Source of the DNA: Nitrosomonas sp. Is79A3
Lineage (GTDB): Bacteria > Pseudomonadota > Gammaproteobacteria > Burkholderiales > Nitrosomonadaceae
Reading direction: 5' to 3'
Assembly: GCF_000219585.1 (NCBI RefSeq)
Contig: NC_015731.1
Span: 3,410,001-3,474,000, forward strand
Length of the DNA: 64,000 bases
The position numbers and the translations under genes are program-made. Within the stretch, counting starts at the first letter, position 1. Each line of letters opens with the position of its first letter. Below the pieces are notes generated by a model. The model was given only the letters and a program-made list of their open reading frames with translations. It had not been told where the DNA came from and made no database searches. Positions 57,234-64,000 of the stretch are shown here, in pieces.

Positions 57234-58592
57234 TCAACCACCGGCTATGGTCATGCGATCGATCAGAACTGATCCACACTGTTTCGATCCGCGCACTATG
57301 ACGTCGTCACCAATCGCCAGAATTCCCCGGAACATGTCTTTCAAATTGCCAGCAATGGTGATTTCCTCGACCGGGTAACTGATTGCACCATTTTCCACCC
57401 AGAAACCGGAAGCGCCGCGCGAATAATCGCCTGTCACTGCATTGATGCCATGCCCCATTAATTCCGTTACCAGCAAGCCAGTACCCATTTTCTTTAATAG
57501 CGCATCAAAACGCATCGGCGCAGCATTCTGCATAATCAGATTATGCGTGCCGCCGGCGTTTCCAGTCGTGCGTAGCCCCAGTTTCCGGGCCGAATAACTG
57601 CTCAAAAAATAACCCTGTACGATGCCATTTTCCACTATTTTACGTTCGACCGTCGCCACGCCGTCATCGTCAAATGCACTGCTGGCCAGCCCTTTGTGCA
57701 GATGCGGCAATTCAAGTATCTGTATATCGGGTGCAAAAACCTGCTGCCCGATGCTATCCAGCAAAAAGGAAGATTTCCGGTAAAGGTTGCCGCCGCTCAC
57801 CGCCGAAGCGAAATGTCCGATCAAGCCGGAAGCGATTGACGCTTCAAACAATACCGGGACTTCACAGGTGGCGATTTTTCTTGCGCCCAGGCGTGCCGCG
57901 CTCCGCATACCGGCTTTTTTCCCGATACTTTCCACTGCCTCCAGATCAGCGGCATCACGCGCAACGCTATACCAGTAATCCCGCTGTTTGCTGTCGCCCT
58001 GTTCAGCGATCATGGCGCAACTGATATTGTGGCGGGAAAGTGGATATCCCCCCATAAAGCCCAGGCTATTCGCATAGATAAATTGCGATTCACTGACTGA
58101 AATCGTTGCACCCTCGGAATTGGTAATGCGTTTATCCACTGCATACGCTGCTTGCTCGCACTCTTTTGCCAGGCCGATGGCTCCCTCGACAGTCAATTCC
58201 CAAGGGTAGTACAAATTCAAGTGCGGGTATGTTTTCGCCAGTAGCTCTGCGTCCGCCAATCCGGCACAATCGTCGTCCGCTGTATAGCGGGCGATCGACA
58301 AAGCAGCCGTAACCGTATCGCTGATAGCTTGCGGGGAAAAATCGGAGGTACTGGCATGGCCGCGCTTCTGCCCAATATAAACTGTCACCGACAGTCCTTT
58401 ATCACGATTGTATTCAATCGTTTCAACCGCATTCTGGCGCACCGTAACGGTTTGGCCAAAGCCATCGGAGACATTGGTTTCGCAGGCAGTAGCGCCGCCC
58501 TTCTTGGCATGCGCCAAAATATCTTTGGCAATTTGTTGCAGTGTGCTCAGCGGATAAGAGAATCGGGAATCTGAAACGGGTAGATTGTTCAT
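57234..58592 (-). CDS. pmbA: Metalloprotease subunit PmbA/TldE
   Basis: The 452-residue protein has the TldE/PmbA layout: an N-terminal domain with A-V-E-T-I-E-Y-N and a C-terminal domain with T-G-N-A-G-G-T-H-N and G-D-Y-S-R-G-A-S-G-F-W. With TldD it forms a complex that cleaves small peptides and antitoxins; TldE itself lacks the metal ligands. No tldD is in the window. It is divergent from the yjgA gene. Confidence 0.95.
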   Translation of the reverse strand: MNNLPVSDSRFSYPLSTLQQIAKDILAHAKKGGATACETNVSDGFGQTVTVRQNAVETIEYNRDKGLSVTVYIGQKRGHASTSDFSPQAISDTVTAALSIARYTADDDCAGLADAELLAKTYPHLNLYYPWELTVEGAIGLAKECEQAAYAVDKRITNSEGATISVSESQFIYANSLGFMGGYPLSRHNISCAMIAEQGDSKQRDYWYSVARDAADLEAVESIGKKAGMRSAARLGARKIATCEVPVLFEASIASGLIGHFASAVSGGNLYRKSSFLLDSIGQQVFAPDIQILELPHLHKGLASSAFDDDGVATVERKIVENGIVQGYFLSSYSARKLGLRTTGNAGGTHNLIMQNAAPMRFDALLKKMGTGLLVTELMGHGINAVTGDYSRGASGFWVENGAISYPVEEITIAGNLKDMFRGILAIGDDVIVRGSKQCGSVLIDRMTIAGG

Positions 58593-58725
58593 AAATAGCG
58601 TTGTGACAAAGAATTTAAACTGGATTTTAGATAAAAAGCTTCAATCGTTAAAAAAATCAAAGGCGAAAATATTCCTGTAAAGCGCTATGATAGCAGCTTC
58701 TTGACACCGCATTACACAGGTTACC

Positions 58726-59238
58726 GTGCAAAACACCCCGGAAAACGATATCGAACAAGACGCAACGCCGAGCAAAACCCGGCGCAAGAAAGACATGCAC
58801 GCATTGCAGGAAATTGGCGAACAACTGGTAGAACTGGATCAAAAGAAATTGAGCGAATTTGATCTGCCGGAAATTTTAGTCGACGCCATCAACCTTGCTA
58901 GGCCCATGAATAAGCACGGCGCACGCCGCCGGCAAATGCAATACATAGGCCGCTTGATGCGCGAAATTGATGCACTGCCGATCCAAGAAAAGCTCGATTC
59001 CTGGCATCAAGTATCGGTGCACCAAACCGCCCGGCTGCATCAGCTCGAACGCTGGCGCGAACGTCTTCTCGCCGATGAACACGCGCTCACCGAGTTTGCG
59101 CAGAAATACCCGCAAGCCGACTTACAGCGCCTGAGGTTGCTGATCCGCAATGCGCAAAAAGAAAAAGCCGCCGAAAAACCACCCAAGAGTTTCCGGTTAT
59201 TGTTTCAGGAATTGCAGACAATCATTACGGCGGTTTGA
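58726..59238 (+). CDS. yjgA: Ribosome biogenesis factor YjgA (DarP)
   Basis: The GTG start follows ACAGG. The 170-residue product has the DUF615 pattern: S-K-T-R-R-K-K-D-M-H-A-L-Q near the N-terminus, L-P-E-I-L-V-D-A-I and R-R-R-Q-M-Q-Y-I-G-R-L-M-R. It binds the large ribosomal subunit during late assembly. It is divergent from pmbA, a frequent arrangement in betaproteobacteria. Confidence 0.93.
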   Translation: MQNTPENDIEQDATPSKTRRKKDMHALQEIGEQLVELDQKKLSEFDLPEILVDAINLARPMNKHGARRRQMQYIGRLMREIDALPIQEKLDSWHQVSVHQTARLHQLERWRERLLADEHALTEFAQKYPQADLQRLRLLIRNAQKEKAAEKPPKSFRLLFQELQTIITAV

Positions 59239-59417
59239 TTTCTTGTGTAAAAATGCCCTAAAAAAATTAGAATAAAATAAAAATAGAATTCTAATGAATT
59301 GATAATTAGGCACTAACTTGAAGACAGATGGTTTTATGCAAATGTTCTGCTTTTTTATAATCCATCTAATTTTACTCAATCCCCAAGAGATTGCTTCCCA
59401 GAAACAGGAGGTTGTGG

Positions 59418-59945
59418 ATGAAAGATCAAGATAAGAGCGCTGAAATCGCAGTGCTAGAGGATAAGATACTCTACCTTACCGAGCGATTAGATCAAGCTAA
59501 GACCGCAGTTCAACAGTGGATTGACGCCAACGCTTCTTTGGCAAGAAGTGCTGCAGAAGCACGAGCAAAGAATCAGGGGACAGGTAGAGGCTTCCTTAGT
59601 GGGCTGCTCGGTTCAAAGTTTAGGGGAGCAATGAGGCAAGCAGCAGCCACTAGTAATGCATCTATCTCCCAAGAAGTTGCCGAAAAAAGAACCAAGATCG
59701 CTGACGGAAAGAGAGAGGCTCAAGATTTGGTGCGCGACCTAAAAGAGCAGCTTGTGGAAGCTAAGAGTGAGCTGAAGTTGTTGATCGCTGAAGTCAAAGG
59801 TTCAGCGCGCTCGAAAGCAAACATAACTAAGGTGGCAACAAGCACAATTGAACTAATGCAGAAACTTAAAGAAGCGCATTCCGCCGGCTTACTTACTGAT
59901 GCTGAGTATGAAGAAAAGCGTAAGAAACTTGTCTCAGAACTTTAA
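59418..59945 (+). CDS. Coiled-coil protein with short C-terminal SHOCT-like domain
   Basis: ATG 59418 follows an AGGAGG site. The 175-residue product is almost wholly helical, with a glycine-rich break near 50-70 (G-T-G-R-G-F-L-S-G-L-L-G). It ends in L-L-T-D-A-E-Y-E-E-K-R-K-K-L, the SHOCT-like oligomerisation pattern. No membrane helix or enzyme motif is seen. Function unknown. Confidence 0.72.
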   Translation: MKDQDKSAEIAVLEDKILYLTERLDQAKTAVQQWIDANASLARSAAEARAKNQGTGRGFLSGLLGSKFRGAMRQAAATSNASISQEVAEKRTKIADGKREAQDLVRDLKEQLVEAKSELKLLIAEVKGSARSKANITKVATSTIELMQKLKEAHSAGLLTDAEYEEKRKKLVSEL

Positions 59946-60328
59946 TGGCTGTGAATGAAGTGAAGTGCGGCAAGATGCCTCAATGAAAAAAGACACCTCA
60001 TAAATGTAGGGTGGGTTAGTGATGCGTAAGCATCGCGTAACCCACCGAGAGCAGTTCAAAACAATAGGCGAATGGCGGGTTACGCGCTGCGGCACAACCC
60101 CCGATGGCTTGCCACTCATGCCCGCCTGCCAATATGAGTACGATGCGGCTATGCGCATATTCCCCCCAGTGAAATTTTTTACATGATGACACTTGCACCC
60201 AACTTCCATACGCAGTAATAAAATCCAAAGTTTGTACAATCAAATCGGCGATACCATGATAAATTATCAGTATCCTAAAAAAAGCTGTTACGTTTAATTA
60301 CATTTTTTCGTCGTACGGGGAGTCATTG
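59946..60328. other. 383-bp intergenic region with palindromic repeat
   Basis: It holds the GGTGGGTTA palindrome and a second related GCGGGTTACGCGCTGCGG stretch. A reverse frame of about 100 codons crosses it but is composed of the repeat and is not convincing. Confidence 0.65.
60010..60046. repeat. REP-like palindrome (GGTGGGTTA ... TAACCCACC)
   Basis: The 9-base ends pair perfectly and an inner GATGC-GCATC pair extends the stem. This GTAGGGTGGGTTA-type sequence is a common dispersed repeat in proteobacterial genomes. Confidence 0.65.
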
Positions 60329-61378
60329 ATGAACGAGTTTATTACCAAAATGTTGAAATTTATTTCGATTGAAGCGCTGATAGAAAGAGATTGGCTAGAG
60401 ATCGTGCAAATTTTAATGCCCGTTTTCATTTTAGCTTTAGTATTTCTTGGGTTGAGTTTTTTTATTCAAAACAAACGATGGAAAACCGCGGCTTCCGTTG
60501 TGTGTGCTGTCCTGGCATTGGTTTATTTGCCGTATGAGCTGTATCGCCAGTCTATTGTCTTGGCCAGAGCGGATGCGAATGTTAAAGAGATTCATGGCAA
60601 CCTGCAGAGCATATTAAATTCCGCCAACCTAACCCACATGAAAGCTGTTACCGATAAAGAAGTTGCTACCAGCATGCTGGATGAACTGATACTTGGTCTC
60701 GATCAGGAGAAGAAAAAAGATCTCCTGCTGATTGCATGGCTGGTTGCAGAAAATGAAAAAGATTCGCTCAATCAGATCGAAGGCAAGCAAAAAGTGCTCG
60801 CCGATGACATCAAATCCAGCCTGAGTGCAACCAAAACAGAAATTATCGACTCACGGCCTCCTATTGAGAAAATCTCTGACACGATTGTGAAGAAACTGGA
60901 TGATGACGTTAAACAATTGGTCGAAAAGAAAATGCGGGCATTTAAGCAGGAGATTGACAGCTCATTGGATGGTTTCAAAGAAGGTATCAATACTTTTGTT
61001 CAAGGTGAACTCAATAACTATCAAGAAAAATTGGCTGGCATTACCCAACAAAACGTTGATGAATTAAAAAATTACTCCGGCAAAGCCAATCAGGCTTTCG
61101 CCGAGCAAGCCAAAAAAATCAATCAAGAATCATTGAAGAAACTGGATGAAACCAAACAAAGTATTGATGGGATTGGCGTCACAATTTCGGATATCAATTT
61201 AAAGAATATTGCCCAGCAAGTTAAGCAATTATCTGCTTCGTTAGAAATCGCTCAGAAAAAGAATGACGTTTTATTTGAATATAACGAATGCATGCGAACT
61301 GCGGGATTGCTAGATTTGGGCGGCAAGGTAGAACAATGTAAAGGCAAATTGAATCAGGAAATGAGTAATCTGAAATAA
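60329..61378 (+). CDS. Membrane protein with long periplasmic or cytoplasmic coiled coil
   Basis: ATG 60329 lies 8 bases after GGGGAG. The 349-residue protein has two membrane helices (about 27-46 and 52-70) and then almost 270 residues of charged helix, with repeated lysine/glutamate heptads and an apparent pair of conserved cysteines near the C-terminus (about 317 and 337). I recognise no family. The hairpin that follows suggests a single-gene unit. Confidence 0.7.
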   Translation: MNEFITKMLKFISIEALIERDWLEIVQILMPVFILALVFLGLSFFIQNKRWKTAASVVCAVLALVYLPYELYRQSIVLARADANVKEIHGNLQSILNSANLTHMKAVTDKEVATSMLDELILGLDQEKKKDLLLIAWLVAENEKDSLNQIEGKQKVLADDIKSSLSATKTEIIDSRPPIEKISDTIVKKLDDDVKQLVEKKMRAFKQEIDSSLDGFKEGINTFVQGELNNYQEKLAGITQQNVDELKNYSGKANQAFAEQAKKINQESLKKLDETKQSIDGIGVTISDINLKNIAQQVKQLSASLEIAQKKNDVLFEYNECMRTAGLLDLGGKVEQCKGKLNQEMSNLK

Positions 61379-61390
61379 GCCGCATAAATC

Positions 61391-61446
61391 AAACTTGGAT
61401 GGATGGATGGTTTTTGTGCACCACAAGAAACCATCCATCCAAGTTT
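61391..61446. terminator. Strong hairpin between convergent genes
   Basis: AAACTTGGATGGATGG pairs with CCATCCATCCAAGTTT, and the inner TTTTTGTG-CAC-CACAAGAAA adds more stem with a 4-base slip in the ATGG repeats. It separates the coiled-coil gene from the convergent subtilase gene and likely serves both. Confidence 0.8.
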
Positions 61447-61482
61447 TAATTTGTTAATACAGCATGTCTTTACACAATGATT

Positions 61483-62886
61483 CTATTGACAGAATTCCCC
61501 CACATTGAGTCTTCCCCCGGTTAGTGTTTTGCCAGAAAGTGAAGCCGTCGGAATGGTTTTATCTAAGATGGCCGCTTTAATCTGCGCCGCGGTTGCGCCG
61601 GGATTTCTTGAAGCATAAAGCGCCGCCGCACCCGTTACGTGCGGGGTGGCCATCGACGTTCCGCTGAATGAGGAATATTTATTGTAAGGAACAGCAGACC
61701 AAATTCCAGATCCGGGAGCTCCGAGATCCACGGTTGTCGCGCCATAATTTGAAAAGGAAGCTCTAGAACCATCACTGGCAATGGCTGCAACAGCAATCAC
61801 ACAGTCGTAATCTTTACCATTCGAGGTACATTGGTAGTTCGAGGGATAATTTGGCGTAGTATCGTTATTATCGCCCACACCATCCGCGCCGCCATTACTT
61901 GCTGCGGCAATGAACAGGATTCCCGCATCTCCTCCTCGGTTAATCGCATCCAGTAAGGCTTGCGAGAATCCGCCGCCTCCCCAGGAATTATTCGTAGCAA
62001 TAATATTTAATCCATGGCGAGTCTTTAAATCAGTTATGTAGTCTACCGATTTAATCGCATTGGCAGTTGTTCCGCCATTCTGACCCAGGAATTTAGCGGA
62101 TATATAGGTGGTATTCCAGTTGACCCCTGCGACACCTTTATTGTTACCGCCTTTCCCTGCAATTGTGCCGGCAACGTGTGTAGCATGACTGTCAACAATC
62201 CCTTGCAAACCACCGTCATAAATTGACTTATTATTGCCAGCGAAATCCCAGCCATGAATATCATCGATCTTTCCATTTCCATCATTGTCGATGCCATCGA
62301 CAGGATCAAAACTGTTTGTCCATACATTTGCGATTAAATCAGGGTGGTTAAATTGAATCCCTTCGTCGATAATGCCAACGTAAACGCTATTACTTCCCGT
62401 ACATCCTGCCGCCCAAGCCTCATCCGCTTGGCTGCCGAAGCCATTTACCGGCGTGGTAGCATCATCGCCATACATGCCCCATAGCGAGCCATTGGTGTAA
62501 TACGTGTCATTTGAAGTTGCCTGGTGTGTGTAAATCCAATTGGGTTCTGCAAATTCAACGACAGAATCATCTTTTAGCAATCTGATTGCCACATGCTGTG
62601 ATAAATCCGGTTGAAAACGAATTCTTAGCAAATTTCCACGCCCTTCAGAGATCATCAAGTGCGTTCTGATTCTCTCCAAAACTTCCCCTTTAATCTTCCC
62701 AAGCACTCTATTCTCATCTTCATCCACACTGTGAGCACGAAACTGTACTAAAAGCTCGCCTGGAACAAAATTAGGTTGATTCGAAGTAACCGTAAGACTA
62801 TTGCTTTCATTTTCCTTTGCTTGCACAGAAGATAGTAATGGAAAGAAAATTAAAGCAGATAATACAACTGTAAGCACACGCTTCAT
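61483..62886 (-). CDS. Secreted subtilisin-like serine protease (S8)
   Basis: The 467-residue protein has a signal peptide (about 1-23), a prodomain (about 38-115, with V-P-G-E-L-L-V-Q-F) and the catalytic domain. The triad is D174 in I-I-D-E-G-I, H234 in S-H-A-T-H-V-A-G and S411 in G-T-S-M-A-T-P-H, with the oxyanion Asn300. The motifs D-E-G and H-A-T-H differ from the usual D-T/S-G and H-G-T-H. A D-x-D-x-D-G calcium-like loop (D200-N-D-G-N-G) is visible. It is probably exported and self-processed. Confidence 0.93.
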   Translation of the reverse strand: MKRVLTVVLSALIFFPLLSSVQAKENESNSLTVTSNQPNFVPGELLVQFRAHSVDEDENRVLGKIKGEVLERIRTHLMISEGRGNLLRIRFQPDLSQHVAIRLLKDDSVVEFAEPNWIYTHQATSNDTYYTNGSLWGMYGDDATTPVNGFGSQADEAWAAGCTGSNSVYVGIIDEGIQFNHPDLIANVWTNSFDPVDGIDNDGNGKIDDIHGWDFAGNNKSIYDGGLQGIVDSHATHVAGTIAGKGGNNKGVAGVNWNTTYISAKFLGQNGGTTANAIKSVDYITDLKTRHGLNIIATNNSWGGGGFSQALLDAINRGGDAGILFIAAASNGGADGVGDNNDTTPNYPSNYQCTSNGKDYDCVIAVAAIASDGSRASFSNYGATTVDLGAPGSGIWSAVPYNKYSSFSGTSMATPHVTGAAALYASRNPGATAAQIKAAILDKTIPTASLSGKTLTGGRLNVGEFCQ

Positions 62887-63020
62887 GCAAGCCTCCTAAA
62901 GATTAAACACTGCAAAATCAAAAAAACCCTTCATTTTCTAAGAACGTCAGGGCTATGCGTTGTTTTAATAACTCCTTTTACTTTACATGCGAGCAGGTTT
63001 CAAGAAAAAAACCTCATTTG

Positions 63021-63494
63021 TTAGTCTTTGGAATTGCGTTCCGATTGTGTCAATAGATGCGGCCATAGACGCTGCATCGCCAGGAACGTAAAAGAAGCCG
63101 ACCAAGTAATCATGGCTAATCCTGCCAAACCTTCAGCAGCAGTTAATATCCGGATGGCTCCAACCGGTAATAAGTCGCCAAATCCGACTGTCGTATAAAC
63201 AACGGATGAAAAATAAATAAAATCAAATAAATTATCTTCGGTCATCCCGGTGATATGCCCCAATCCAATGCCATGCTGCATAACTATGTAACCCGAAGCA
63301 AATATAAGAATTTCCAGCACATGCGCCACCAGCAATCCTAGCATCACCACCAGCACCCCAATCCGCTTATGCATATGTATGCCCACCGCACGGCTTAAGA
63401 AACGCAATGCCTCGTAATGTAATACTACGCAGACTGTCACGATAGTAATGGAGATTGCTAATGCCATCACGTAGGAAGTATTTTCATTCATCAT
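63021..63494 (-). CDS. Small two-pore-helix ion channel (potassium channel-like)
   Basis: The start is ATG 63494, or 63491. The 157-residue protein has about four membrane helices and the selectivity filter T-T-V-G-F-G-D (about residues 108-114), followed by a final helix. It lacks a regulatory C-terminal domain such as RCK, so gating would be simple. It is monocistronic and upstream of the subtilase gene on the same strand. Confidence 0.85.
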   Translation of the reverse strand: MMNENTSYVMALAISITIVTVCVVLHYEALRFLSRAVGIHMHKRIGVLVVMLGLLVAHVLEILIFASGYIVMQHGIGLGHITGMTEDNLFDFIYFSSVVYTTVGFGDLLPVGAIRILTAAEGLAGLAMITWSASFTFLAMQRLWPHLLTQSERNSKD

Positions 63495-63664
63495 TAACAG
63501 GTAAATTATCAATCACAAAACGCATTGTAGACACATATAATAGAAGTTACTGTCATTACATAAAATTTTGCCTATTTTAATTATTCTATGTGCTTCAGTA
63601 TTACCTTACATAACCATGGGAATAACGGTTTCAAACCAATACTTATAGTCATAAGGAAAAATTT

Positions 63665-64000
63665 ATGGGCCAGGTAACTGAATTTGTCGGCCGTGGTCTG
63701 GCACGATTCCTAACCAAGCCAGTGCGGCAAAGCACCCAGGTTGCCACGATCAGTCAGGAAAAACTCGCAACAGCTTTGCAACCCGGAGATGTTCTATTGG
63801 TTGAAGGAAATACCCGTATCAGTGTCGCTATCAAATATCTTACGCAATCCACCTGGTCGCATGCGGCACTGTATGTCGGTAATGTACTTCCCCATAGCGC
63901 ACCCTGGCAGCTACCGCAGGTATTGATTGAAGCCGATCTGAAAGAAGGCGTGCGCGCAATATCATTGGCACACTATGCGCAAATGCACACCCGGATTTGC
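63665..64000 (+). CDS. YiiX/C92-type permuted NlpC/P60 peptidase-like protein (3' end outside window)
   Basis: ATG 63665 follows an AAGGAA site 8 bases upstream, and 112 codons are visible before the window ends. The visible part has L-Q-P-G-D-V-L-L-V-E and S-T-W-S-H-A-A-L-Y-V-G, the permuted papain-like pattern with the conserved His, and L-I-E-A-D-L. These proteins hydrolyse amide or lipid bonds in the envelope. The catalytic Cys would lie downstream, so the assignment is partial. Confidence 0.72.
   Translation, partial: MGQVTEFVGRGLARFLTKPVRQSTQVATISQEKLATALQPGDVLLVEGNTRISVAIKYLTQSTWSHAALYVGNVLPHSAPWQLPQVLIEADLKEGVRAISLAHYAQMHTRIC

Noticed and set aside
59934..60239. Reverse-strand frame of about 100 codons
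   Set aside because: It runs through a GGTGGGTTA-type repeat, has no ribosome binding site and overlaps the end of a real gene; its composition looks random.

Overview
The window comes from an autotrophic betaproteobacterium, most probably an ammonia oxidiser related to Nitrosomonas or Nitrosospira. The main evidence is a red-type (form IC-like) RuBisCO operon with its activase cbbX and regulator cbbR. A PilMNO-type secretion cluster, a MutL with endonuclease motifs and moderate base composition fit the same group. No amo or hao gene is present, so the genus is an inference.

Positions 1-7465 hold a same-strand lipid gene cluster: an acyltransferase of the YghO/bacterial-ceramide-synthase-like GNAT family (its start lies outside the window), a divergent nucleotidyltransferase, lptF and lptG, a CDP-alcohol phosphatidyltransferase, and a lipid kinase fused to a region resembling the mitochondrial CDP-diacylglycerol synthase Tam41. 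Read together they suggest N-acylation of a lipid base, phosphorylation, CDP activation, head-group transfer and export. This is the most interesting part of the window. A DUF2959 lipoprotein and yaeQ follow, then an orphan TIR-like protein and a small secreted protein.

Positions 10500-21800 carry a 144-bp inverted-repeat element (a second copy lies at 52352), an ExbB/ExbD/TonB-like operon, a chitinase-like protein with a small secreted partner, mutL, an unknown membrane protein with a peptide repeat, and ppsR-ppsA. cbbR is divergent from cbbL-cbbS-cbbX, an unknown small gene, and a class II aldolase fused to a Dabb domain. A perfect 12-bp hairpin separates cbbS from cbbX.

Positions 26700-40500 hold a peptidoglycan-binding/CHAP-like protein, chpA and pilJ (type IV pilus chemosensory system), ilvA, a mntA-hepT toxin-antitoxin pair, an unknown gene cleanly split by an intact IS630-family element, and sbcB. 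Positions 41100-51030 are a reverse-strand hybrid type II secretion/type IV pilus operon: gspG, gspF, gspE, pilM/N/O/P-like genes, a secretin with a C-terminal cohesin-like domain and three extra pseudopilins.

Positions 51180-64000 hold a zinc metallopeptidase, a very large MASE1 hybrid histidine kinase, a TusA-like protein, pmbA, yjgA, two coiled-coil proteins, a secreted subtilase, a small potassium channel and the start of a YiiX-like peptidase gene cut by the window end. I saw no tRNA, rRNA or CRISPR array.
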